Below are positions 1 through 7,214 of a stretch of DNA of 17,504 nt, piece after piece (position 1 is the stretch's first letter; each line of letters begins with the position of its first letter). The notes below the pieces were generated by a model, which was not told the DNA's origin, did not search any database, and saw only the letters and a list, made by a program, of their open reading frames with translations. Origin of the DNA: Halobacteriales archaeon SW_10_68_16. Lineage in GTDB: Archaea > Halobacteriota > Halobacteria > Halobacteriales > Haloarculaceae. A program made the position numbers and the translations under genes. The stretch spans positions 1 through 17,504 of the forward strand of contig PXSG01000063.1 of assembly GCA_003023485.1 (NCBI GenBank), read 5' to 3'.

Positions 1-459
1 GGCCTCGCCCTCGTAGAAGAGGTAGTTCACGTCGTCGAGACAGACCACGAGGACCTCCTCTTCGTCGGTGAGGTGGTCGGTGATCTGCTCGAACAGGCTT
101 TTGAACGAGATCCCGCTCGCGGGCGGCTCGTACTCGAAGATCGCTTCGAACAGCCGCGAGAACACCGCATACCGCGTGGAGTCGACCTGACAGTTGATCC
201 GCACCGCGCGGACCCCGCGGCGGGCATCGAGTTCGCCGAACAGCTTCTGGACGGCGGTGGTCTTCCCGGTGCCCGGCGGCCCGCGAACCATCGCGTTCAG
301 CGGGCGCGACCCCCGGACGGCGGGCCGGAGCGCGTACTGGAGGCCCTCAAGCTGGTCGTCGCGGTGGTGGAACGTCTCCGGGAGGTAGTCCACCTCGAAC
401 ACCGACTCGTCCCGGAAGACCGACTCGTCCCACGAGAGCATGTCGCCGTCGTCGGCCAT
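1..459 (-). CDS. cdc6: Orc1/Cdc6 family replication initiator ATPase (N-terminal part, cut by window edge)
   Basis: The gene reads leftwards off the window, so only the first 153 residues are present. They form the start of an AAA+ module: the haloarchaeal Orc1/Cdc6-like lead-in (VFEVDYLPETFHHRDDQ, residues 20-36), Walker A GPPGTGKT at 60-67 and Walker B VLVVCLDD at 136-143. The second acidic Walker B residue is Asp rather than the usual Glu, followed by VNYLF, a variant I recall from some haloarchaeal Orc paralogues. The C-terminal winged helix that would bind origin DNA lies outside the window. The ATG at 457-459 is supported by a Shine-Dalgarno-like GAGGTGA five bases upstream (465-471 on the plus strand). 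By family, the protein binds origin repeats and loads the MCM helicase; haloarchaea carry many paralogues, and which one this is cannot be told here. Confidence 0.9.
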   Translation of the reverse strand, partial: MADDGDMLSWDESVFRDESVFEVDYLPETFHHRDDQLEGLQYALRPAVRGSRPLNAMVRGPPGTGKTTAVQKLFGELDARRGVRAVRINCQVDSTRYAVFSRLFEAIFEYEPPASGISFKSLFEQITDHLTDEEEVLVVCLDDVNYLFYEGEA

Positions 460-723
460 CACTTTCACCTCGCTCCCCGCCGGCTTCAAGCCTTCGGCGG
501 CCCATGCTGGCAGCGGTCGAGGGGATGGATCGAGCGAACACTACGGTGCGAACGAAACGGGATCTCCCGACCGTGCCTTCGTCGAATGCACCGAACTACT
601 ACGTATTGTACCCGAAGACCAACGCCAACCCACTACTTCCAGTTCGGAAGACGAAATGCCGGTCTTCGCTGTCGAGTGCCCGTTTCGACCCCGCCGGGAG
701 TTACGAGCGTCTTTCGAGAACGC
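460..723. other. Intergenic region upstream of cdc6 with inverted repeats
   Basis: This 264 bp gap lies between the mutS-like stop codon and the cdc6 start. Bases 577-660 are visibly poorer in G+C than the flanks. An 8-bp inverted repeat (CGAAGACC 613-620, GGTCTTCG 661-668) encloses a smaller palindrome (CTTCC 636-640, GGAAG 646-650), and GAAGAC recurs at 647-652. On the minus strand TACAATA (603-609) could be a weak TATA element for cdc6 with a long leader. I see no haloarchaeal origin recognition box (long ORB repeat with a G-run), so an origin call is not supported. A cdc6 operator or autoregulatory site is only a possibility. Confidence 0.35.
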
Positions 724-2664
724 TCACTCGAATTTCTCCAGCAGCCGCTCGTAGAACGGTTCCGTCCCGTCGACGGTCTCGCCGTCCTGGGTGGCAAGCT
801 TCTCGACGATGAGTTCGGGCGTCGAGCGCGCGAGGGGGTCCTTTTTTGGCGAGCGCTCGACGACGAGCTCGCCGCCCTCCAGTCCGACCGCCTCGATGCC
901 GTCGACGGGAACCTCGAACCCGGCGGCCTCGCGGATCTCGCCGGCGAGGTGGGAGACGAACACCGCCGTGGCGCCGCGGTCGTCGAGCGCCTCGAGGATG
1001 CCGGCCATGATGTTCGCGCTCGCGCCGGGTTCGGTGATGCTCTCGAGTTCGTCGACCAGCACCAGGACGGGCCGGTCGTCCAGTCCCGCGACGAGATCGC
1101 CGAACTCCCGCACCGTCGACTCGAAGGCGCCCGCATCCAGCGTCCCCTGGGTCTTGGCGTGGTAGTGGAGTTCGTCGACGCGCTCGATCCGGGCACGGTC
1201 GGCGGGGACCGGCAGACCCATGTGTGCGAGCGTGACCACAAGCGCCACCAGGTCAAGCGTCGAGGTCTTCCCGCCGCTGTTGACACCCGTGAGCAGCGCT
1301 ACCCCCGCGACGCCGTAGTCGACCGGTTCCACCTCGGCGAAGGGGACGTCCAGCAGCGGCGACCGACCACCCTCGATGGCGAACCCTTCGCCCCCGAACT
1401 CGGGCATCGTACAGTCGAAGTCGGCCCCGAAGCGGGCGATTGCGAGTTCGACATCCAGTTCGAGTGCGGCGTCGACCAGCGCCGTGACCCCCTCGCGGCG
1501 GTCGGCGAGGTCCCGCGCGAGCGTTCGCTTGCGCCGGGCGGCCCGGCGGTCCCTGGCGGTGGTCAGTTCCTCGCGCAGGCGGGCGAGGACCTCCTCGCTG
1601 TGTTCGACCGGGTAGGGGGGGTCGTCGCCGAGCAGCGAGTCGACGCCGGCACCCCGCTCGACCAGCGACAGCAGGTCCGTCCCCTCGATGGTGACGTCAC
1701 GCTGTTCGATTGCCTCGCGCAGGTGGTCGTTCGCGACGCCCTCTGCTGCCGAGACGGCCGCGTCGAGGTCCTCGACAGCGGTCGAGAGGCGGTCGAGTTC
1801 GTCGTCGCCGCGCACCGATCCGTCGGGGCCGAGTTCGGCGAGCGCGCCTTCGAGGGCGTCGAGGTCACAGGGTGGGTCCACGTCGGCACGGCGGTGGACC
1901 TCCGCGGCGGCGCGGATGCGCTCGCGGTTGGCCGCGAAAAACGAGAGGGCACGCTCAGGGACGACCGACACCGGGTCCGAGAGTGCGTCGGGTTCGACGC
2001 GGACGTCGCCCTCGACGTCGACGCCGGCAAAGGAGTCGTCCAGCGCGATCACCGTCGCGTACCCGCGGGCGAGTTCCGCGAGTTGCCTGGTGTCCTCGAC
2101 CACCTCGACGCTGACCTCGGGGATGGCCTCGCGGGCCGCGGCGTAGGTCTCGGCGTCGCGCGTCGCCAGACACCGGTCCCGGACCCGCACGTCCCCGGGC
2201 GCTTCGAGGGGTTCGACTGCCGCGAGTGCCTCGCCGATCGCGGGATCGGGGTCGCGTTCGAGTGCCCGCTCGGCAAAGTCGCGAACCTCCGCGATCCGCG
2301 AACGGGCGCCGCTGGGGTACAGCGTCTCCAGGCGCTTCTCGGCGTAGTCGGTGACGGTCCGCTCCTGGAGCAGCGCGAGGGCGTCGCGGTGAATCTCCCG
2401 GGCCCGCGATGTGGCCGCGAACCCGCCGGGGTCGTCGTGGCGCTGTCGGATGGCCGCGCGGGCGATGCGGGCGGCCCGGCCCTCGCTGACGCCCGGCGCG
2501 CGCGCCAGCGTCGCGACGTCGCCCGCCGCCAGGGCGCGCCCGGGATCGTCCAGTTCCGCGAGGGCCGCGGCGGTCTTCTCGCCGACGCCGGGGATGGACT
2601 CCAGGTCGCCGTCCCAGCCGGCCCCGTCGTCCGCGTTGGTGTCCGTGTCCGCGTCGGGGTGCAT
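724..2664 (-). CDS. mutS5: MutS-family ATPase, archaeal MutS5/MutS2-like, with N-terminal helix-hairpin-helix motifs
   Basis: This 646-residue protein begins with two helix-hairpin-helix DNA-binding motifs (IPGVGEKTAAALAEL at 24-38, APGVSEGRAARIARA at 56-70), then a long charged helical region corresponding to the MutS core/clamp, then the MutS ATPase. Walker A is GVNSGGKT at 460-467, where classical MutS has GPNMxGKS/T. Walker B is VLVLVDE at 533-539, and the H-loop histidine is in VFVSH near 572. It lacks the N-terminal mismatch-recognition domain I of MutS1 and a C-terminal Smr nuclease domain, so it belongs with the archaeal MutS2/MutS5-like group, whose role (recombination or repair rather than classical mismatch correction) is not settled. 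It is divergent from the metallophosphoesterase gene. The ATG at 2664 fits a T-run box about 27 bp upstream, suggesting a leaderless mRNA. The family is secure; the symbol is a best guess among haloarchaeal paralogues. Confidence 0.85.
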   Translation of the reverse strand: MHPDADTDTNADDGAGWDGDLESIPGVGEKTAAALAELDDPGRALAAGDVATLARAPGVSEGRAARIARAAIRQRHDDPGGFAATSRAREIHRDALALLQERTVTDYAEKRLETLYPSGARSRIAEVRDFAERALERDPDPAIGEALAAVEPLEAPGDVRVRDRCLATRDAETYAAAREAIPEVSVEVVEDTRQLAELARGYATVIALDDSFAGVDVEGDVRVEPDALSDPVSVVPERALSFFAANRERIRAAAEVHRRADVDPPCDLDALEGALAELGPDGSVRGDDELDRLSTAVEDLDAAVSAAEGVANDHLREAIEQRDVTIEGTDLLSLVERGAGVDSLLGDDPPYPVEHSEEVLARLREELTTARDRRAARRKRTLARDLADRREGVTALVDAALELDVELAIARFGADFDCTMPEFGGEGFAIEGGRSPLLDVPFAEVEPVDYGVAGVALLTGVNSGGKTSTLDLVALVVTLAHMGLPVPADRARIERVDELHYHAKTQGTLDAGAFESTVREFGDLVAGLDDRPVLVLVDELESITEPGASANIMAGILEALDDRGATAVFVSHLAGEIREAAGFEVPVDGIEAVGLEGGELVVERSPKKDPLARSTPELIVEKLATQDGETVDGTEPFYERLLEKFE

Positions 2665-2689
2665 CTACGTTGACGTTCACACCGGGAAC

Positions 2690-2695
2690 AAAAAA
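2690..2695 (-). promoter_or_regulatory. Possible TATA-like box for the mutS-like gene
   Basis: On the minus strand this reads as a run of T (GTTTTTTG). Its centre lies about 28 bp upstream of the ATG at 2664, the spacing expected for a leaderless haloarchaeal mRNA. The match to the TTTAWA consensus is poor. Confidence 0.35.
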
Positions 2696-2710
2696 CCCAG
2701 CGAGGGACAC

Positions 2711-2719
2711 CGCTTAAAA
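2711..2719 (+). promoter_or_regulatory. TATA box of the metallophosphoesterase gene
   Basis: GCTTAAAAC is a good archaeal TATA element centred near 2716. A transcript would start about 27 bp downstream, at or next to the ATG at 2743. That favours 2743 over the upstream in-frame ATG at 2734, which is only 18 bp from the box. Confidence 0.6.
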
Positions 2720-2742
2720 CGGGTGGCCGTCGAATGACGGAT

Positions 2743-3276
2743 ATGGACGTCGGCGTCATCTCGGACATCCACGGCAACCGGGTCGCACTCGAGGCGGTAC
2801 TCGCGGACATGCCCGACGTGGACGCGCTCGTCTGTGCGGGCGACGTCGTCGGGTACAACCCCTGGCACGCCGAGTGCATCGAGGTCGTTCGCGAGCGCGA
2901 AGTCCCGACCGTGATAGGCAACCACGACCGGGCGGTCGCCGGGGACACCGGTTTCGGGTTCAACAGCATGGCCGGTGCCGGCGTGCGCCACGCCCGCGAG
3001 ACGCTCGACGACGACCAGGTCGAGTGGCTGGCGGGCCTCCCCGACGAGCGCCTGGCGTGTGAGGGCCGCGTGAAACTCGTCCACGGCCACCCCGAGAACC
3101 CCGACCGCTACACCTACCCGGCGGAGTTCGGCCCGGGCCTCCTCGGCGAGGAGGACGTCCTCGTGATGGGCCACACCCACGTCCAGCACCACGAGATCTA
3201 CGACCGCGTCGTCGAGGCGGTCCGCGAGGCCGGCCTGCCCGAGCGGATCGGCACCCGCCTCAGGGACGGACGGTGA
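2743..3276 (+). CDS. Calcineurin-like metallophosphoesterase (YfcE/MJ0936 type) with an apparent internal deletion
   Basis: The 177-residue product has the metallophosphoesterase metal-binding motifs: D8-x-H10 in SDIHGN, GDVVG at 33-37, GNHD at 59-62, VHGHP at 113-117 and GHTH at 143-146. All expected ligands of the two-metal site are therefore present. After GHTHVQHHEIYD (ending at residue 154) the sequence passes straight to the C-terminal helix (VVEAVREAGLPERIGTRL). Relatives I know have about 40 residues at this point, including the NPGSVGQPRD-type strand and the last beta strands of the sandwich. The reading frame is kept and no stop is introduced. The family hydrolyses phosphodiesters or phosphomonoesters; the substrate is unknown. 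The start at 2743 is chosen from TATA spacing and family starts. Whether the shortened protein folds is doubtful. It converges on the damaged aspartate kinase gene. Confidence 0.85.
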   Translation: MDVGVISDIHGNRVALEAVLADMPDVDALVCAGDVVGYNPWHAECIEVVREREVPTVIGNHDRAVAGDTGFGFNSMAGAGVRHARETLDDDQVEWLAGLPDERLACEGRVKLVHGHPENPDRYTYPAEFGPGLLGEEDVLVMGHTHVQHHEIYDRVVEAVREAGLPERIGTRLRDGR

Positions 3277-3369
3277 CCGTGCGACCCTGCCACCGCTGGT
3301 GGGCGGGGCGACTGGCGCTCAGGAAGACGAACTCCAGTAAATCGGCCAGGAAAACGCCCTGCGGCCCGG
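3277..3369. other. Convergent intergenic spacer
   Basis: This spacer separates the convergent stop codons of the phosphoesterase and aspartate kinase. It holds one small hairpin, CCACC-GCT-GGTGG (3290-3302), that could act in 3'-end formation. No T-run follows it, so a terminator call is weak. Confidence 0.3.
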
Positions 3370-4489
3370 TCAGAAGGCTTCCTGGACGTGTTCAAGGGCC
3401 AGTTCGCGGTCCTTCCAGGGGACGAACACGGAGACGGAGGTGGCGCTCGTGATGACGTCGTGGACGTAGATGTGTGCCTCGGCGAGGGGGTCGATGACCT
3501 GCTTGACGGCGTCGCGCTGGCTGGTGAGGTCGCCGCCGGTGACCCGGATGACGCCGATGCCCTCCTCCAGGGTGATCGAGGACAGGGCTTGGTCGTCGAC
3601 GACCTCCTCGTGGAGCAGTGCCTCGGCCTCCTCGGCGCGGGAGGCGTCGACGTAGAAAGAGATCGAGTCCATCCCCGAGGAGACGGTCTCGACGTTGAGA
3701 CCCACGTCGGCGAGTGCGGTCGAGAGTTTCGAGAGGATGCCCGGCTGGTTGCGGATGGCACGACCTGCCGCGGTCAGGCAGACGAGTTCCCGTTCGTGGA
3801 GGGCGATGAGGTTGTCGAACTCGCCCTCGATGGACGTGCCGCCGGTCAGGAGGTCCTCGTGCTGGTAGTGGACGACCCGGACCGAGAGGTCCCCGGTCTT
3901 GTAGGTGAGTGCCGAGGGGGCGACCACCTCCGCGCCGCGAAAGGAGAGGTTCCGGAGTTCGTCGACGGTGATCTCGCCGACGTTGCGCGCGCCCTCGACG
4001 ACGTTGGGGTCGCCGGTCATCACGCCCTCGACGTCGGTGACGATGACCACCTCGTCGGCCTCCATGTAGTTGCCCCTCCGCGAGGAAGCCGGTGATGACC
4101 GGCACCACGCCCCCTTCCATCCGTTCGGCACACTCCATGGCGCGCCCGCGCGTCTCCTCGACATCGACCTCGCCGTACTCGTCGGTGATGATCGGCCACT
4201 CCGGCCGGCCGGGTTCGAGGAAGTCCGAATCGACCCCCCGGGCGTCGAGGGCCCCCTTGAACATCCGGACGGAGGTGCGTTCGCCCATCGAGACGATCTC
4301 GGCGCGGTCGGCCTCGCTGGCGTCGAACTTCATCTCCCGGAGGAGATAATCCGTCGTCGGCCCCATCGCCGAAACGACGACCGCGACCTCGTGGCCGGCT
4401 TCGACGGCCGACGCGACCGAGTCGGCCGCGCGGGCCATCCGGTCGCCGTTGGCGAGACTCGTCCCGCCGAACTTCACGACTACGCGCAT
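3370..4489 (-). pseudogene. lysC: Aspartate kinase, broken by an internal deletion and frameshift
   Basis: Two reading frames together make one aspartate kinase. The first runs from the ATG at 4489 (MRVVVKFGGTS, nucleotide-binding KFGGTS at residues 6-11) through EIVSMGERTSVRM and WPIITDEYGEVDVEE to ITGFLAE, ending with Glu138 at 4076-4078. The second starts at NYMEADEVVIVTDVEGVMTGDP (Asn codon 4069-4071) and continues 233 residues through the second half of the kinase fold and two ACT domains (NQPGILSKLS; VHDVITSATSVSVFV) to the TGA at 3370-3372. Relatives have about 22 residues between these points, including the GRGGSDTTA catalytic loop; only four bases remain, implying loss of about 62 bp and a frame change. 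The enzyme makes aspartyl phosphate for Lys, Thr and Met synthesis and the ACT domains give feedback control. As written, no functional kinase can be made. An assembly error is the main alternative. Confidence 0.88.
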
Positions 4490-4540
4490 CGAACCACCCG
4501 ACAGCGCCGAATTCGCCACGTGGGTGTGTGAGACATGTCC

Positions 4541-4553
4541 CCCCGCTTCGGGG
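4541..4553 (-). terminator. Possible hairpin between the HTH regulator and aspartate kinase
   Basis: CCCCG-CTT-CGGGG is a perfect GC-rich 5-bp stem with a 3-base loop, 64 bases beyond the stop of the minus-strand HTH gene and 52 bases before the kinase start. It could end the regulator mRNA or sit in the kinase leader. A minus-strand GTTATCC (4561-4567) is the only TATA-like string nearby. There is no following T-run, so the call is tentative. Confidence 0.3.
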
Positions 4554-4616
4554 TCGGTGTGGATAACTGCTTTCGTTTCGAGGCGTTTCTCTCCCCACAG
4601 TTTTCGTCCCGGGGGG

Positions 4617-5258
4617 TCACTCCCCGGCGAGTTGCTCGCCCAGGAGGTTCCGCTCGGCCCGCTGGAGGTGTTCGGCGACCGTCGAGGAGTCGACGCCCAG
4701 TTCGGCAGCGATCGCCTCCGTCGAAACCTCCCGCGGCACGTCGTAAAAGCCCATCTCGTAGGCCGTCTCGACGACCTCCCACTGCCGGTCGGTGAGCGCG
4801 TCCAGCGCCCCATCCTCGCCCTCGTAGTCGCCGAGCCTGTCCAGTTCGGGCGAGACGCCAGCCTTCTCGTACTCCCGGAGCGTCTCGCTGATGGCCCCCT
4901 GGTCGCCGACCAGTTCGACCGTCGCGCCGCGGTCGGTCATCGTCGGGTCGCAGGTCCCCACGAGGTCCCCGGCGGGGTCGGCGACGTCCTCGGAGAGGTC
5001 CGGCGCGGTCACTCTCACGAGATAAAGGTACGTCTCCTCGCGCTCGGTGACGAACTCCCACCGGTCGACGGCCTCGAACGAGGAGAGCCGGTCCCCGTCC
5101 AGTTCCGACTCGACTTCCAGTTGCAGCAGACCGCCCCGCCCGTGGCAGTCCAGTTCCTCCAGGTCGCGGACCCCCGCGTCCCTGACGTAGGAGACGACGT
5201 CGCCCATCCCCATCGCCTCGAGTTCGGCGTCGGACATGCTGACGATGGCTTCTCTCAT
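4617..5258 (-). CDS. Bacterio-opsin-activator-type HTH transcriptional regulator (HTH-10 family)
   Basis: The 213-residue protein has the two-part design of small haloarchaeal Bat-like regulators. The N-terminal 140-150 residues form an alpha/beta sensing module (DLEELDCHGRGGLLQLEVE; DLVGTCDPTMTDRGATVELVG) without a recognisable cofactor site. The C-terminal HTH-10 domain contains ALTDRQWEVVETAYEMGFYDV followed by STEAIAAELGVDSSTVAEHL and QRAERNLL. By family it binds DNA and controls transcription; the ligand is unknown. It is transcribed away from the membrane protein/methyltransferase operon across a 142 bp intergenic region, so that operon is the likely target, though this is inferred from position only. 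The ATG at 5258 is chosen because TTTTTTAT on the minus strand (5283-5290) is centred about 28 bp upstream; the in-frame extension further upstream crosses this promoter and has no family resemblance. Confidence 0.88.
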   Translation of the reverse strand: MREAIVSMSDAELEAMGMGDVVSYVRDAGVRDLEELDCHGRGGLLQLEVESELDGDRLSSFEAVDRWEFVTEREETYLYLVRVTAPDLSEDVADPAGDLVGTCDPTMTDRGATVELVGDQGAISETLREYEKAGVSPELDRLGDYEGEDGALDALTDRQWEVVETAYEMGFYDVPREVSTEAIAAELGVDSSTVAEHLQRAERNLLGEQLAGE

Positions 5259-5400
5259 TGTCGTGTCATTTCTCGGCGATCCATAAAAAACCGGGCCCTC
5301 CGTTTCGGGCTCTGAGACGGACCGACGTTTAAACACTCCCAGCACAGCAGCAGGTAGACCGATCCACCGACCGGTGCAAGTGAAAAACAGGTGATCAACT
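5259..5400. promoter_or_regulatory. Divergent regulatory region (HTH regulator / membrane protein operon)
   Basis: It holds a minus-strand TATA element at 5283-5290, placing the regulator mRNA start at its ATG (leaderless), and a plus-strand element GTTTAAAC at 5327-5334, giving the membrane protein mRNA a leader of about 45 bases. That leader ends in AGGTGATC, an 8-base match to the complement of the 16S rRNA 3' end, four bases before the GTG start. A GCCC/GGGC hairpin sits between the two boxes and could overlap an operator. Confidence 0.55.
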
Positions 5401-6096
5401 GTGACAACTGACGCCGTCACCGCACGCACCGACCGGACGACCAGCGCGCTGGCCGACGTGGTTCGGAGCAGGGGGACCCCGTTTCTCGTCGCAGCGGTCG
5501 CGTTTTTCGTCGGGAGCGGAGTACTCACCCAAAGCGGCCAGCCGGGTGCCTCGACGCCGGTCCCGTGGCTGGTGAGTCACGCGGTCTGGGTCGTGGCGAC
5601 TGCCTTCGTCGCAGTCGGGGTGTTCCGGCTCGTCCGGGACGCCGCCGAGTTGCGGACCGGTACCGCCGGCGACGCGGCCGGCAGCCTCTTCGGCCTCGCC
5701 GTCCTGCACGCGCTCCAGTGGACATCGTGGGTGTACGTCGATGTGGTCGCCTACCGGCAGGGCAGCCACGAACTGCTGTCCCCGCCGGTCCTCCATCCCT
5801 TCGGGACCGTCCACATGTTCGTCTTCGCCATCCTCGTCGGGAGCGGCGTCGCGACCCTCGCGTGGGCACTCGCCCGGACGGACCTCACCGGCCGCGCTCT
5901 CCCCTGGCTGGGTGTCGCCGTCGGCATGCTGACCGCCCTCGCTGCGGCCGTGGCACTCCTGACGTTCGCGGAGGTGCGGACGCCAGCGAGTCTGGCGACC
6001 ATCCTCCTGCAGGCGGCCAGTTTCGCGTGGCTCGGCCTCCTCGGGGTCGCCATCGTCCGAGCGCGTCCGGAGACGGACCCGGAGGAGTCGGCATGA
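5401..6096 (+). CDS. Six-helix integral membrane protein, function unknown
   Basis: The 231-residue product starts at GTG 5401, supported by the strong AGGTGATC ribosome-binding site just upstream. Six hydrophobic segments are visible at about 26-43, 55-78, 93-117, 135-158, 167-190 and 197-219. Histidines fall in or near the helices (His60, His103, His132, His138), together with Trp107 and Trp110 in the third helix, so a haem- or metal-binding role is conceivable but unproven. A short charged tail (RPETDPEESA) should be cytoplasmic. I do not recognise the family. Its stop overlaps the methyltransferase start by four bases (ATGA), so the two are almost certainly translated together, and a Bat-type regulator is encoded divergently. 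Confidence 0.8.
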   Translation: MTTDAVTARTDRTTSALADVVRSRGTPFLVAAVAFFVGSGVLTQSGQPGASTPVPWLVSHAVWVVATAFVAVGVFRLVRDAAELRTGTAGDAAGSLFGLAVLHALQWTSWVYVDVVAYRQGSHELLSPPVLHPFGTVHMFVFAILVGSGVATLAWALARTDLTGRALPWLGVAVGMLTALAAAVALLTFAEVRTPASLATILLQAASFAWLGLLGVAIVRARPETDPEESA

Positions 6097-6752
6097 CGGC
6101 CACGGAGTGGTGGAACCGGGCGCGCTACCGGCTGTACGCGCCGGTCTACGACGTGCTCGCCCGGCCCTTCGAGCGGGGTCGACGGCGGGCCATCAAGCGA
6201 CTGGACCTCCAGCCGGGTGACCGGATACTGCTGGTCGGCTCCGGAACCGGGATGGACCTCGAATACGTCCCCGACGGCGTCGAGGTCGCGGCCATCGACG
6301 TGACGCCAGCCATGGTCCGACGCACCGAACACCGGGGCGAACGGCTGGGACTGGACGTGGACGCCCGCGTCGGCGACGCTCGTTCGTTGCCCTTCGCCGA
6401 CGACTCCTTCGACGCCGTGTTGCTCCACCTGATCCTGTCGGTGGTCCCCGACCCCGAGGACGTCGTCGCGGAGACGGCGCGCGTGCTCGCGCCTGATGGA
6501 CGGGTCTCCATCTACGACAAGTTCGTCCCCGAGGGGACCGATCCCTCGCTCCTGCGGCGGGCGCTCAACCCGGCGGCGCGGGTGCTGTTCGCCGACCTGA
6601 CCCGCCGGCTGGAGCCGATGGTCGCGGGCACCGACCTCGAACTCGGGACGCGGGAGCCGTTCCTCGGCGGCGTCTACCTCGTGACGGTCGCCCGGCCGGG
6701 AGAATCCTCGGGAGGAGACCGTCCGGCGGGGGCCCGGCGAGCGACCATTTAA
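6093..6752 (+). CDS. Class I SAM-dependent methyltransferase (UbiE/PmtA-like)
   Basis: The 219-residue protein is a Rossmann-fold methyltransferase. An N-terminal helix typical of UbiE and phospholipid methyltransferases (RARYRLYAPVYDVLARPFERG, near 9-29) precedes motif I LLVGSGTGMD at 46-55, the acidic residue ending beta 2 (Asp69 in AAIDVTPAM), GDARSLPF at 94-101 (motif II region) and FDAVLLHLILSVVPDPE (motif III/IV region). The final residues (GESSGGDRPAGARRATI) look like an untemplated tail. It overlaps the membrane protein gene by ATGA. In this group the acceptor is usually a quinone precursor, phospholipid or other small hydrophobic molecule, and pairing with a membrane protein fits a lipid-like substrate; the actual substrate is unknown. 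Confidence 0.85.
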   Translation: MTATEWWNRARYRLYAPVYDVLARPFERGRRRAIKRLDLQPGDRILLVGSGTGMDLEYVPDGVEVAAIDVTPAMVRRTEHRGERLGLDVDARVGDARSLPFADDSFDAVLLHLILSVVPDPEDVVAETARVLAPDGRVSIYDKFVPEGTDPSLLRRALNPAARVLFADLTRRLEPMVAGTDLELGTREPFLGGVYLVTVARPGESSGGDRPAGARRATI

Positions 6753-6754
6753 TT
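6747..6754 (+). promoter_or_regulatory. TATA box of the small GNAT-like gene
   Basis: ATTTAATT is centred 27 bp upstream of the ATG at 6778, so the mRNA should be leaderless. It overlaps the last codons of the methyltransferase gene. Confidence 0.65.
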
Positions 6755-6777
6755 TGCCCGCGCCCCAACGGCGAGGT

Positions 6778-7161
6778 ATGGACGTGCGCGACGCCGTGGA
6801 GGCCGACGCCGGGCGCCTGGCGTCCCTGACCGACGCCCCGCGGGACGTGATGCGCAACCTCATCCACGACCGGACGGTCCGCGTCGCCGAGCGCGACGAC
6901 GAGATCCGGGGGTTCGTCAGCTACGACGCCCGCCAGGGAACCGTCCACGTCACGCAGATGGACGGCGACCCCACGACCTTCGAGGGCCTCCTCGAGGAAC
7001 CGATCGGCTTCGCCCGCACGGAAGGGATGGCGGTGGAACTGCTGGCCCCCGAAGACGAACCCGAACTCCAGGACGCCGCCATCGCCGCCGGGTTCGACGA
7101 GGTCGGCAGCGGTCCCCGCTTCGAGGGCCAGCCCACGACTCGCCTGCGGATGTCCGAGTAG
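6778..7161 (+). CDS. Small GNAT-like acetyltransferase-family protein
   Basis: The 127-residue protein opens with MDVRDAVEADAGRLASL, the beta 1/alpha 1 start typical of GNAT proteins, then VRVAERDDEIRGFVSYD (beta 2-3) and VHVTQMDGDPTTFEGLLEE. The canonical acetyl-CoA pyrophosphate loop (Q/R-x-x-G-x-G/A) is not evident, so it may bind another ligand or be catalytically inert. Its end (AAIAAGFDEVGSGPRF) resembles the alpha 4/beta 5 region of GNATs. The substrate is unknown. The start at 6778 fits the leaderless promoter; an in-frame upstream ATG at 6754 lies inside the TATA box and is rejected. It stands alone between the methyltransferase and the convergent helicase gene. Confidence 0.7.
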   Translation: MDVRDAVEADAGRLASLTDAPRDVMRNLIHDRTVRVAERDDEIRGFVSYDARQGTVHVTQMDGDPTTFEGLLEEPIGFARTEGMAVELLAPEDEPELQDAAIAAGFDEVGSGPRFEGQPTTRLRMSE

Positions 7162-7214
7162 GCCCGGACGATTCTCCGGGCGAATCCGACGAACGGGAAC
7201 AGTCCCCCGAAGCG

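Noticed and set aside
460..723. Replication origin next to cdc6
   Set aside because: No ORB-type repeats with a G-run and no strong AT-rich unwinding element are visible; the inverted repeats alone are insufficient.
73..2673. Very long plus-strand ORF (866 codons) opposite cdc6 and the mutS-like gene
   Set aside because: It is a GC-rich antisense shadow with no family resemblance; the minus strand encodes clear Orc1/Cdc6 and MutS proteins.
3392..4813. 473-codon minus-strand frame taken as a single protein
   Set aside because: It joins the end of the HTH gene read in the wrong frame, the true kinase N terminus and an Arg/Pro-rich out-of-frame tail after the frameshift; only the middle part is real.
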